Positions 36,661-48,499 of a DNA stretch of 64,000 bases are shown piece by piece. The notes below the pieces were generated by a model that made no database searches, was not told the origin of the DNA, and was given only the letters and a program-made list of their open reading frames with translations. Origin of the DNA: Lunularia cruciata (lineage: Eukaryota > Streptophyta > Marchantiopsida > Lunulariales > Lunulariaceae). Made by a program: the position numbers and the translations under genes. Numbering within the stretch: the stretch's first letter is position 1; each line of letters begins with the position of its first letter. The stretch covers positions 7,384,001 to 7,448,000 of the forward strand of contig OX419762.1 of the NCBI GenBank assembly GCA_948567375.1, given 5' to 3'.

Positions 36661-38540
36661 TTCTACACTACTCGTTGGAATCGAGGCCAAGCCATAATAT
36701 AATCAAGTAATTTAAGCATTGAAAACTCTCGAACTTTCATCACTAGGACAACTTTTAACGGTAATCCGACTGGTAAACCTGGCACCAGAAGAAATTCGTC
36801 AAGTCGAGATCTGAAACCCCCATTGGATCGAGTATCCACAGTGGGTCCCAATGAATACTCCCACTTTGGCCGCCTTGAATTGTGGTGTGAGCTAAAACTG
36901 GACTGAGCGTGCCTTGACTTTCATGAGGACTGCGTCAGCGAATATCGTCTCTTCCTACACCGGTACATATGCGAGTCAGTACCGCTACTCTTGGAGTAGA
37001 AAGAACAGGCAAGTACGCATGCAGGGATCGGACATCGTTTCGAATATCGAATATACTGAAGCAGTAGCAGAAATGAGCTGAGTGAAATTCCGTCGTATTA
37101 GCATTGTCACAAAACATATTAGATGCATGTTAGATGCCGTTTAGAGTTTAGAGACATCAAGTACGGGTGCCTTCTATGATCTTGTTTATGATTTTATCTG
37201 CGCCTCTCTTTGCATCGGTTTCGAACGTGTCTATTTGTCAATTGCTAGGTGCTTAGACTTGCATGCGTTTATTTGCTTAGATCTTCGATTTGCATCGGTT
37301 TTGTTCCATGTGGGTGTGATCCACGTTCTTAGACGCTTACTGGTGCCATTACCACAAACGAGAGCTCAATTTTCAAATCAATTCTTTACTAAAATAAATG
37401 TCAGCCAGTTTAAATTTGGGACGATATGGAATGTTTTCCTTTAGACTTCAGACTTTTGTATCATGCAACATCTATTGCAGACGGGTATCGTGAAACAATG
37501 CAGCCATTGCAGCTGAGCAACTAAGTGGACAGATCGCGAGAAGGAAACGCGTAGCAATAAAATCCCAACTCGACTTGACGTCGACCGTGACGATTAGGCA
37601 TGCAATGGGTGGGGGTGGACAACTTGGGAGAAGACAATGGACTATGAGATATCGTAAATTGGACTGCTTGCCAACGGGAAATGATATACAAAACACGAAG
37701 ATACATTCTGTGGACGTTGATATGACGATTGTGCCTAATATACACGAAAACACGTTCTACAAACCCGAGATAGATCATACGGATATACAGAAAACATCCA
37801 TGTTTCCTGCTCAATTGGTCCAATCAAACCTGGATATGCTGATCCACCAGACCGTCATCATATCTGAATTATCATTCCTCCACATGTGCGTTTCTAGGAT
37901 CTGTAATACCCTCTTTTCTTTTTTCTACGTGGTCGTCCTTCCTCTTTTCTTTGCTGTCTCGAATACCCGTGAGATCCGTCTCCGGTGCCGTTGTGGATCC
38001 TCTCTGACTTGAACTTCAGGTTTATTACCGTCGTGGACCCCCGTTTTATGCATGGTTTTACTCCTCATGAATTGATCGGATGTACACACTCTCCGTCAGC
38101 AACTTCTGTAGATATGACAATGCTCTCTATCTGGTGAGATTTCTTTACACTACTTGGAGCACGCATCTACTACGGACCTCATTCTTTCTCATCGGTATCA
38201 AATTCTTTGGATGTGGGATATAGAGCTACTAAACGTAAAACACCGTAATAAATGTAGATCATGACATGTAAAATCTTGTCAATGTTCGAGGTGAATCGGT
38301 GACTTAAAATGTGAGATTGATTGGGGGAGCTTAGAGCAGGAAGTAGCATCCATCTTACCCACCATTTCGAGATTTTACGACCGTCTCTAGATCTCTCTAT
38401 GGTTGTGAGAGGTTAGTAGAGTAGGACTACCTGTCTATTGCCTAAATTAAAACTTAACTGGTGGTTTTATACAGATGTTCATTGGTTAATATTAATGACT
38501 TCTAATGGGGATTCTCCTGCAGTTTCCTGTTTCATCCAAT
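36660..38540. other. Intergenic region of normal composition with unresolved open frames
   Basis: A minus-strand frame at 36663-36851 extends to about 36885 before the nearest possible acceptor. It reads WEYSLGPTVDTRS, RSRLDEFLLVPGLPVGLPLK and EFSMLKLLDYIMAWPRF. It looks protein-like but could be one exon or a relic. A 145-codon plus frame at 37575-38012 shares the region with minus frames and has no motif. No family assigned. Confidence 0.3.
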
Positions 38541-38547
38541 CCAATTC

Positions 38548-38680
38548 GGTAGGGCAGATTTCTCATACAGACTCTATTGGGGCTTAGCCCATGTTACCTT
38601 TTTTGTCTCTCCCTTGTACGGCTTGTTGGGGTCTTCCCATCCTTCATTTTTCCTACGCGGTCGTCTTTTTTTCTCCAATC
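38548..38680 (+). repeat. Isolated copy of the 16-22 kb repeat-family tail
   Basis: CAGATTTCTCATACAGACTC, GGGGCTTAGCCCATGTTACC, TTTTTTGTCTCTCCCTTGTA, CGGCTTGTTGGGGTCTTCCC and TCCTACGCGGTCGTC follow in the same order as the tail at 21955-22060 and, inverted, at 16550-16790. A short matching piece (TTTCTACGTGGTCGTCC) also lies at 37920. It sits 300 bp upstream of the duplicated promoter segment of the next gene. Confidence 0.65.
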
Positions 38681-39166
38681 CAATTCCATGAGATAAAGGA
38701 ACAAGCGTATGGAGATCTTTACTGGAGCTCGTGCTTCGTGTGAAACAGTTCTTGTTCAGGGCAAGGTTGAAAAGATGTGGCGACCAAACAATTGAAAGAA
38801 TAGACCAAAACAAGGACTAGAAAAGGGACACTTTTAGATTTGGAATAGAAGAACGAGAGTCCTTGGATCCCTGCAGCATCGTGATTCACAAGGTGCTACT
38901 CTTAATGGACTTACTAAACAGATCACTGGAGATACAGCTCAAAATTACCATATATAGACTGTTGCCATGACATGATCATGACCTTCTGATTAAACTCAGC
39001 AGTTCCTTGTAAAGGATTTTCAAACCCGAGCATGATTCCACAGCGAAAACGTGTGGAGGTGAGAATGTCTTTTATTATTGCCATTTTGTAGATCCAACAG
39101 AATCAAGTGTCGTCGCCTTTTGCTCAACTCTTCATATTTTCATCGTCGCAGTTCCATTTGGTAAGG

Positions 39167-39174
39167 TATATATA
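39167..39174 (+). promoter_or_regulatory. TATA box of duplicated promoter, copy 1
   Basis: TATATATA in AAGGTATATATACTGCG, near the end of repeat copy 1. Its position matches the TATA box of copy 2. Confidence 0.4.
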
Positions 39175-39381
39175 CTGCGTTATATCGACAGCTGACCTTC
39201 TGATTACACTCAGCAGTCCTTGTCAAGGATTTAAAAACCCGAACATGATTCCACAGCGGAGAGGTGTGGAGGCGAGGATGTCTTTTATTGAGCCATTCTG
39301 TAGATCCAACACAATCAAGTGTCCTTTTGGCTGACCGCTCGACTCTTCAGATTTTCATTGTAGCACTTCCATTAGGCAAGG

Positions 39382-39389
39382 TATAAATA
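39382..39389 (+). promoter_or_regulatory. TATA box of duplicated promoter, copy 2
   Basis: TATAAATA in AAGGTATAAATACTGC, about 224 bp before the proposed ATG at 39613. This is the better TATA match and the closer one, so it is the likely main promoter of the gene at 39613-44088. Confidence 0.45.
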
Positions 39390-39612
39390 CTGCATTACAT
39401 AGATCGCTGACTTGACAGCTACATATTGGGTTGCAGAACCGCTGGCAATCACATCGGTTCCAGCTAGTGAAATAAATAGCAATAACATGCATCCGCATCT
39501 TTCAGACAAATTCAGCCCATAAATGACTTCGGCTCAATACTATGAGTATTACCAAAATATTTGCTAATGTAACAACTCTCTGGATCCTGGAGTCCAGTAA
39601 CAGCGGTGTAAA

Positions 39613-42600
39613 ATGGCTGGCTCTTCTAGCTTCCAATTATCGGTAATTACATCTTCCATTTCTTAGATCAGTACACATATATTTTATATATACCCATAAT
39701 TTTCGATCTAGTTGGAGCGAACAGTTAACAAGTCACTGGATTGAAATAAAGCAACAAATCAGAAAAGGTGAGTAGTATATCCGGCGGCAGATTTCTGTTG
39801 GATATATGTCTAAAATCCGAAATTGGCTTGGTCCGGCAGGGGAATTGAAACCGTGGCGGCGCAACAGCGGGGATGTTCATCAACGTCTAGTGGACCTCGT
39901 TTGGGACCGATTTTGCTAAGGGTTTTAAATTTGGAAAAAAGGAAATGGTAGCAGGATCACGACACACTGCTGCTGTTGGGTCCTGACCATCAAGGCACGA
40001 TGGTTCATGCGTAGACATGGGAGCCAGGGAACTTTTGAAATAGGGAGATGAAGGTGTAGGTGTGTACATGTTATGCTTCTTCAGGGGCAGCAGAAGCAGC
40101 TGCAATCGAGAAGCAGTCGGCTGTATGACAAGTTTAGTGTATATCAGGTGAATCGCTGTTGCGTTTCATCGGGTCCCACGAGCCAATTTGGACTGGGGAG
40201 GACAGCTGTTATGCGAATCAAGACAGGATTGAGTGCAGTGGATTATGGGAGCTGATAATGTCAACTCCATCTCGAGTTTCATAATGTCATAAATGCTTGA
40301 GCTCTTTAGCTTTTGAGTATTTGATAGTTGACAAATGTTGAGCCGGGACCAGATCTGTAGCCGAGGAAATACATTCAACCTCCGTCGAGAGCGTGCCTGA
40401 CTTGCGCTAGCCGAAACAGGTTGAGTCTCGGCCGCTGTCGTACAAGGTGTTACTGCACATGAATTAAGGCAAAGTTTGCTCATCGGTGGAAGACTAGCTT
40501 TTTTGTCTGAAACGATTTCATTCTTGAACTACCAGGAACTGCAGATCAGGGGGAGTTTGTAGTGGTGATTCACCATCCTGTCGGTCACTTGATTGACACA
40601 GCGCCAGATCGCAGTTTTGATCTCCTCTTCTTATTTATGAATTCCGAGCTCCAACAACAATTTCTGCTCACCAATGGTACGGGTGATCAAAGCTTTGGAA
40701 CTCAAGCTTCCTGTGAACAAAGTTTTCTCCAACTGTCAAGGACTCTATCTGCATTTTGTTCCTGTCAATCATTACTTTTAGCAGATCAAGAACGCCTCTT
40801 TGGTTTTTAGATATACGATTAGAGCTGTCCAAATTCTATTTGCTTGGATTGCATTGTAATATAGATTTCTAATTCAGATTTCTAATTTTGTGCTGATCGA
40901 AATTATTAATCCATGGTTTTCAACTCTCTTGCAGTCCGGATCCCTTAGGGCCTGGAGGACCAAAGTGTGCATAAGTCAGGCCGATCCCACCAGTTCACCT
41001 CCTCCTGATCCTCGAGGCAGTAGTCCTACTGCTGTGTTTGCAAGCCCCGAGCCTGTTCAGTATCGGAAGGTAGTGGCTCTTTGCCCGAGGCTGAAGCAGC
41101 TTATCATGGACGTGGGAATTCGGCCTCCGGCCAAGGCCAAGGTAACCAGCAATCTAGCTTACTTCCCAAATCTTATGATCTCCTTCCCAATGTCATCTGG
41201 TCTACTCATTCCAGTACCCCATGTATAACTGCAACACTACTGCTGCTGTAAAGGATAGTATTGATGTGACGCTTAACTTGGTATCAATCTCTGTGTTGAA
41301 GGTGAATAAGCCTAGCATTGGCGTTCGTGTTCTACGAACGCTCTTTGACAACTCTCCGCCGACTTACACATCGTCAAAGGGACAAGCAGCAGCCGCTGCA
41401 GCCGCTGCAGCTAGGGAGGTGAGAATGTGGATCAAACTCTTTACGACTTAGAATCTAATAGAGCTCTATTACACAAGCTGAGTTTCGCCGTGACATGCAA
41501 ATTTCGTTTGACATCTGCTATGATCTCTTTATTATGAATGCACTTACATTTGTTACATTACCCTGATTACAGGAACAGAGGCGACAACAACAACAACAGC
41601 TGCAGCGAGCAGAAGGCTACCTTAAAAATTCTGGCCGCCCTCCTGCTCCTAGAAGGCCCTCTGAAGAGATTACATACAAACAGTCAGACAGTCCTTTACA
41701 AGGTAATTCTCCATCTGTGAAGAAGCGTCTAAAGGACTAAAGGACTAAAGGACTTCGAATCTCCACGTCCCATCATATCCCATATCGGAGTTTATTGCAA
41801 TCTTATTCTCTGTTTCTGAAATTCTGGTGCAGCTATCGACAGGCTTGCGGAGAAGAATGGGAGATTTCCACCCAATATGATGAAAAGTGGGCGCAAAGCG
41901 TCTTATTTCTCTTCTGATATGTCCGAGAATCAATCAAGTTTCGGCTCTTATGACGAGGCTCACTCTTCTGCCAGTACCGAATCGGACTTGTCGTTCCATC
42001 GAGGCCATGACGCGGAATGCCGCAACATGAACCAGTCAACAGTTCGAGATCAGGATGACTTCGAATATGAGCATGGTATAAGTTACGTCCCTCAAATTGA
42101 GAGTCATGTACTTGAGGATACACAAACAGGAAAGTCTGCTCAGAGACTCGAAGCTTTGAAGCATGAAATCGAGCGTCTAAGGTTTGAGGTAAGAAATGAA
42201 AACCCCAGCCTTCAGTCTGCATTTAAATTGGCAGAGTTAAGGTATTTCAGATGCTGGCAATCGAATGTTGAACCTCAAATTCTGTATGAACAGCTCTGTT
42301 AAAATTGCAGCGCACTTATCCTTTTTTAACAACCTATTTTTGACCCTGATTTCCTGTTCCTATAAATTTCAGAACCTTGTACTAAAACAACGAGGAACAG
42401 TTGTGAACCATCACCCTGACGACAGTGATATCAGTCGAGCTAGCTCTGTCACCGAGATCAGCAATGTTGAGGAGCCATCAGACGGGTGGATCTTTTACAC
42501 AGCTGAGTATCATCCTCCGAGTGTGGGCACTGCCAATGTTACAAGGCACCAACAACAGCCGAATGGATATTGCAGGTGGGAAAGAACCTCTAACCTTTGT

Positions 42601-44088
42601 CTGCTAAAATTTCTAAATTGTGAGGGCACTGCTAAAATTCCTGTTACCTCTATATATCTATATAAATATATAAATTTGAATATGTCTAGGATGATTCCGA
42701 TACAATCTGAATTGATGAATCAGTGTTTGCAATGTTCTTGGCTTTCCAGATCAGAGATAACTCGGCCCCATACAGGTGAACGGCAATTTCGTGGCGAGCA
42801 TGCTGCGAAAGCACTCCACACAGGACATGCATCACCGAGTGATAATGTGAGTATGGTGACGGACGGGTCGAGAGCAAGCTCAAGACACAATAGTGGGCAG
42901 CTCGCTGATAATGAACCACACAGCGGGCTGACAACTAGACACAACAGTGGAATGAGAAGCGACCACGAGGAGTACCCTTCGATGATGTCCTTGGACGGCT
43001 CCAGACACACGAGTGGGCCGATTGTGGTAGACCGTCAAGAACTCTACGGCTTGACTTTAAATTCCAGGGACAGTTCGAGGAACAACAGCGGTATGCTGGT
43101 GGATCCTGACGAGAAGGGGAGAATGACTCCTCTGTCTCGCTCTCGAGAGAATTCCAGACACAACAGTGGAATGCAAGTCGACCGCGAGGGCCGAGGATTC
43201 TCCCCAGGTATAGTTTCTCCGAGAATCTCTGTAGAGAAGCTTTTGGCTGTGGGCCTCCCAACTTCTAATAACATCAGAACGATCTCGAAAGAAGAAACCT
43301 ACCCTCATCAACGGGTTTACGCAGCTGAACAACATCTTGTTGAGCCCGACATTTGGGACTATCCTTCCAAACACAGTGGGAATAAGTATGAAGAGTATGA
43401 AGATTCGGCCGAGGAAACTGCTGCTCAGGTACAGAATCAGAGGAGGAACAACGGTGGTCATGAGAGTTCACATCGCAATTCATCTCCTCTTCCTAATCAC
43501 AGGAGAAACTATGATGCTTACGAGGTTCCAAGTCGAGCGACGACTCCACAACCGAACTTTGTGAACCAGTATGAAGAGTATGGAGGTGGATCATATGGCG
43601 GTCGGACAGCCACTTCATCACCGTCTCATCTTGTGCTTCCTAAATCTAAACGTACTGTTAAGCAGAACTCAAAAGAGGACCTGTCTGACTCGGCGTTCTA
43701 CTTACAGCATTCTGCGGATGTTCGTTCTATGATTACAGCACCGGGATCACGATCTAGTCCAAGCCAGAACAATGAGGAGTTAAGGCAATTTCTGCAGCTG
43801 CAGCAGGAGGAGGTACAACAACATAGTTTAAGTATGGACAGTTCTCAATCGAACTCTGTCCCCAGATCAAGATCTACTCATAGCCAAATGTCAACTGAGG
43901 AAGCTTCAGCTGTGCAAAATCAGCATCAGTCTACCCTGGAGAGGCTTATGATTAGTCAGCAAAGACGGCAGAATATGTCCGGGACAAGTACTCCCCCGGG
44001 GTCTTCAAAGTCGGTGACCACATCACCAGACCAACAAGAGTCTAGAAACTCTCGACAAATGCATTCGAAGAGTGCATATCGTAGATAA
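39613..44088 (+). CDS. Unrecognised disordered protein, about 843 residues, with RHNSG-type repeats
   Basis: Proposed exons: 39613-39642, 40085-40147, 40935-41141, 41215-41418, 41573-41702, 41833-42188, 42373-42575 and 42750-44088. All junctions are GT-AG and close in frame. The first two exons (MAGSSSFQLS and GQQKQLQSRSSRLYDKFSVYQ) are less certain than the rest. The N-terminal part has SGSLRAWRTKVCISQADP and PVQYRKVVALCPRLKQLIMD. A run of nine Ala and then a Gln-rich run follow (EQRRQQQQQLQ). A short coiled coil, RLEALKHEIERLRFENLVLK, crosses the exon 6/7 junction. The C-terminal 440 residues are Ser/Arg/Asn/Gln-rich and probably disordered. Residues about 436-545 hold five degenerate repeats: SRHNSGQLAD, TRHNSGMRSD, SRHTSGPIVV, SRNNSGMLVD and SRHNSGMQVD. 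I do not recognise the family. The R-x-x-S context suggests kinase target sites, perhaps 14-3-3 binding, by inference only. Confidence 0.75.
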
Positions 44089-46690
44089 CATCATTCAACT
44101 TCATCATCTTATGTCACTGATAATCATCCATAAATTATTGTAACTTCCGATTCAATCTCTCAAAGACTCACTGATAGGTAGTAAGATCACTCATCAGGGC
44201 TTCACATTAGAGTGGTCTTGATCTTTTACGTCCACAAGTCTACGTTTACACGGTCTGCAAAGGCAGGTTTCAGCGGAATAAAGTTTCATCATTGATTGCG
44301 CAGTCTTCTGTAGACCTTTCGAAATTGCAAGTTTCTGAACATCCATATTCAGTGAAACATCGAAACGATCAGTATACTTTTCCTTCAATCGTCATCCCTC
44401 CTGTAATCTAGGATAGTCTTGAATACATTTTTGTTCTGATTACGGATTTCAACCTACTCAAATCCATGAGAGACTGCGCTTGCACCCTGATTCTAGAGTT
44501 GCCGATTCATCGCCACTCACACGAACAATTAAAAGAAAGCGGGCTGAGGTAGGACAGATTTTGGATTTTTGGACCAAGCATGGACAATGATCTGAATTCG
44601 GTATGAGTTAGGACTGACTCGGCACTTCCTGGATCTAACAATCTAGGAGTCCCGAATTATACAGCTTCGCAAGAAACAACTAATGTAGCTAATCCACATC
44701 ATAAGTTGACAGTGCATATCTGGTCCGAAGATTTTTCCGTCAAAGGATGGAGGCGTTATTGAGAAGTGAATTTTACGGCAGATGCACGAAGCCACCATGA
44801 AAGTCATATTTTCCTCACAGGGTGTCAATCCTACAGAAAGTCTCCGAGCAAATTGCAGCTTGAGACAAAAATGAACAGCTCTCCTGAATCGGCATGAGAT
44901 CGATCTGGATTAGGATTTTGTCCACTTCAAAGATAATGGTATGATCATGCGGGCACCAACCTGTCCAACGACAGAATATGTACAGCATCAATTTGCTAGC
45001 TCAGTGACGATTCTGAATATAAGCATAATCCTTCTTTCTTCGGGATCCCTGGAAACTCGTTGCATGTTGTATGGGAATTCGAACACATCTAGATCATGGA
45101 CAAGAGGTGGCATTGGCACTTCTAGTGTACCGAAGTTTAACTAGTAAAGTATATCCCTGATTAGAAGCGTTCTTCGCAGTGGTTCATTGCAAATAAAAAG
45201 CTGGACATTTAAAGAGTGCCGATCACTGCGAGTAGTGACGATATGAATATTATGTTTCCTAGAGGCATATGCGCCAAAGTATTGAATTTCTTTCCATGAG
45301 AAAGGGGGATAGTGGAGATGGCATGTGGCCACGATTATATGACCCGGGACCTAAAGGCCAACGACTGTTCTAATGGCATGCACAAGAAGATCCTTCGAAC
45401 AAATATCCTGTGAGCTGTGAGATTCCGCAAATTGAGGACAATGTCATCGTCTAGACTACTTAGGTGTACCTGTAATTGAGATGATTTCGAACTCAACATT
45501 TGATTGCATGGAGCTGAACGAGGCCGCATATCAGAGCTTTTATCTGATGTGGAAGCTTTGCCTAGATCTGACCGTTCCAGTGAACAGTGCTAGAATGGTC
45601 GTGCAGTGTGGATACTTAAGGTAGCCAATACGCTTTGGTCGCAACACATAGAGCGCCATCCAAGATAAGAGTTTTGCCCTATGCGTCATTCACCTTAGAG
45701 TTGTTGACAATGCAAGAGCGCTACCTTGCACCCAGTACTTTTGATACTTCGGATCAGAGTATCGAGGTAATGAAGAAATGTCAAAAGAAGTATGGCCTTA
45801 TTGAGTTGACGAGAAGACTTTGTTTACTGTTATTGAAACTAACCATAGAGTTGCCACTACTGGCGACCAGAGCGACCTGGTTCTAGTACAGTACTAATAC
45901 TTTGCTAGGCTGTGGAGGGGTATGTATGTCCACAGCTTCTCTGCAAGTCATGGAGGAAATTATCTGTCTGAGCAATGTCTCGCACAATTACACATGAGTT
46001 ATGGAGTACAGGAGGAAAATCCGGATACCTACTTCGTACACACAGAGCGGTGCAACTTTGAATTTCAGACACCGCACCTCGCGTTTTGTCCCTTCCATCG
46101 ACACAAACTTGGCTCAAAGAGATGGTAACTCATCAACACCGCAGAATTCCCGGCCCAAATAGACCCTAACGTCATCATGGCAAGTAGATCCTAATATTAT
46201 CATGGCAGGTTTGTGCACAACTCGGCCTTGCATCGACCGTCAAATGGCACGCATGACTTGATCAACTTTCAGTTCCGAATGTCCGATTGTGCTAGAAACT
46301 AAAGCATGGGAAATTTATATTTTTGGTGATAGACCTAGAGACAGAGTAGAACGAGTTGCTACCAAGGAAAATGGTGACATTGGAGGCTAGTATACTGCAG
46401 ACAAAAGACTTTGAGACGAATCTCTTTGATATTCTTGGATTTAATAGATGAGAGAAATGTGTAAGGGAAGTCAAAACTGTATTAGTGTACAAAATACAGA
46501 ATGAGTGCCACCATGAATGCCACCCCCAGGGCCGTGCCCCTTGAGAGGGTGTGACGTTTCACTATATAATATGACTGGTTAGAGATGTGGACCCTGCTCA
46601 GACAGGGTTATCAGTGTAGTGACAGAACTTATCAGTAAAGTAATGCCTCTGTTCCTACACTCCTCAAGTGAAGTGTCACTCAAACTGATA
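44089..46690. other. 3' region of the preceding gene and intergenic DNA
   Basis: Composition is normal and frames are short (up to 83 codons). The frame at 45635-45886 has no motif. No RNA gene or transposon core is visible until the outer copia element begins near 46690. Confidence 0.45.
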
Positions 46691-46895
46691 TACTACACAT
46701 TTCCTCCTCGCAAGCCTATTATCGGAAGGTGCTCGGCGAGCTTAGACCCATAAAGAGCTTTGGTGAGGATATTAGCAGACATTTAGTTACTCCGACTGTG
46801 ACTCAAACTAAGTGTGCCACTAGCAACAAGTTGCTTAATACAATGATGACGAATGGGAATGTGCTTAGTCCTGATGTGGTATTTTGTCATGTCCA

Positions 46896-47583
46896 TGTTA
46901 GGATGTGGGGCCTGATCCGTCCGATTTATCACATCTGTGATGCTGAAATCTCTGGCTCAGATCATCCATGAGATTTCTTGTCCAGGCCCCGGACAGGTGT
47001 TTGACAATCCACGATGTTAAGGTGATACTTTGAGTGTGCTTCTTCTCATTCTTCTTTGTATGGGTAACATTAGAGGACAAACCCGACAATCTGCAGAGTG
47101 AGGTTTTTAGTGTGTTGAATAGAGGGACGCCTGTGAACAAGATTCAGTGGAACTTTTTGTAACTTTGATTTGCATGAGGCTGGTTAGGTGAGGTCTGATT
47201 TTTTGATTAGACGAGCAAGAGATAATCAAGAGAAGTGCGGATCAAGATAAACACAAGAACAGTTTGGAGAGGGCTAGAGTTGCTCGGGGCAGAGCTCCCA
47301 AGTGATCTGTGTAATCTATATTGAGAGGGAGTAAAAATCCTGAATCTGCATTGCCGCGGATGTAGGAGCAAAGTGACTCTGAACCGCGTTAAGTCTTGTG
47401 CACCTATTGATGTGTGTGAGTACATTTTCTCTCTTTTCTCTTTTTTCTTTCCCAAGATGTTTTTCCTTCTGATCTGTTTTCCTTCATGCGCAGGGTTGAT
47501 CTCAATATATAGCTGAATCTCAATATATGCAGCTGTGGACTATCATCATAAGAGGAATAGTAAATCTGCAGAGATCCCCAACA
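46896..47583 (+). repeat. 5' LTR of Copia-B
   Basis: Begins TGTTAGGATGTGGGG and ends AGATCCCCAACA, giving TG...CA termini with short inverted repeats. It matches the 3' LTR in order along its length. Confidence 0.9.
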
Positions 47584-47593
47584 AGTGGTATCA

Positions 47594-47671
47594 GATAGAT
47601 AGGTCAAAGGAAAAAAGTTAGAGCAATGGTACGATAGATAGGTCAAAGGAAAAAAGTTAGAGCAATGGCAC
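47594..47671 (+). repeat. 39-bp tandem duplication in the Copia-B leader
   Basis: GATAGATAGGTCAAAGGAAA begins at 47594 and again at 47633. The first copy ends GCAATGGTACGATAG, making a three-codon ATG frame (M-V-R-stop). The second ends GCAATGGCACGAACGG, which opens gag at 47665. Confidence 0.9.
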
Positions 47672-48427
47672 GAACGGAAGGAAAGGTCAGGATAGACAGA
47701 TTTGATGGTAAGGACTTTGGTTTTTAAAAAATACAAATAGAGTACTACTTGTATCAGAAAAAAATTCATGTACCTCTCGGAGGTGTGAAACCAGAGCTTA
47801 TGTTACAAGGAGACTTGTATTTGATGGATTGACATGCTTTAGGAGTTGTCCGCTTGACATTAGCTAGAAATGTGGCATTCAATGTTCTAGAGGAGAAGAA
47901 TAAAGCATGTCTACTAAAGGCTTTGTCTAATATGTATGAAAAACCATCAACTACCAACAAGGTTGATGCATTGTCTTTTCAAATTAAAGATGAATGAAGG
48001 TCACTCTATCACAGATCATATTAATGAGTTCAACCTGATCACGAGCCAATTAAGTTCAGTGGAAATCAGTTTTGAGGATGAACTGCTTGCTTTAATTCTC
48101 ATGTCCTCTTTACTTGAAAGCTGGAGTGCAACTGTGACAGTTGTAAGCAGTTCTTGTGGGTCAAACAAATTGAGGTTTGAGGAGATTCAAAATTTGATAC
48201 TTAGTGAAGATATTAGAAGGAGAGAGTTGAGCACAAACTCTGGATTGGCCATGAATGCTCTTGAAAACAGAGGAATAACTATGCATTGTAGTGACAATCA
48301 AAGTAGATCCAAGTCCAAGAGGAGAAACATGTCCAGGTCAATAGGTGATGGATGTTTGCATTGTGGTAAGAAGGGGCACACAAGAAAGAAGTACTGGCTC
48401 ATAAAGAAGAATCCAAGCAAGGGGTAG
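47665..48427 (+). pseudogene. Copia-B gag with damaged zinc knuckle
   Basis: Starts ATG GCA CGA (MARTEGKVRIDRFDGKDF) and is broken by stops and a frameshift before 47936. It then stays open to 48427 with GHSITDHINEFNLITSQL, EDELLALILMSSLLESWSAT and KLRFEEIQNLILSEDIRRRE. The zinc knuckle near 48355 reads CLHCGKKGHTRKKY. The final Cys of the CCHC set is Tyr, so zinc binding would fail. Gag would form the virus-like particle. Confidence 0.85.
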
Positions 48428-48499
48428 AATGAGGAGTCAGTGAATGCAATTGCAGAGGAAGTCAATGATGTTTTGATTCTTAGTGCAGACAGTCCTATG

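Larger units (their letters stand above)
38980..39408 (+). repeat. Tandem duplication (214-bp unit) carrying a TATA box in each copy
   Basis: Copy 1 is 38980-39193 and copy 2 is 39194-39408. Shared blocks are GACCTTCTGATTA, ACTCAGCAGT, ATGATTCCACAGCG, GTGTGGAGG, ATGTCTTTTATT, TGTAGATCCAAC, ATCAAGTGTC and AAGGTATA. The copies differ at many sites, so the duplication is not recent. Confidence 0.85.

Noticed and set aside
42686..43483. Several minus-strand frames of 70-134 codons
   Set aside because: Antisense to the repeat-rich exon 8 of the unknown gene; they arise from its codon pattern.
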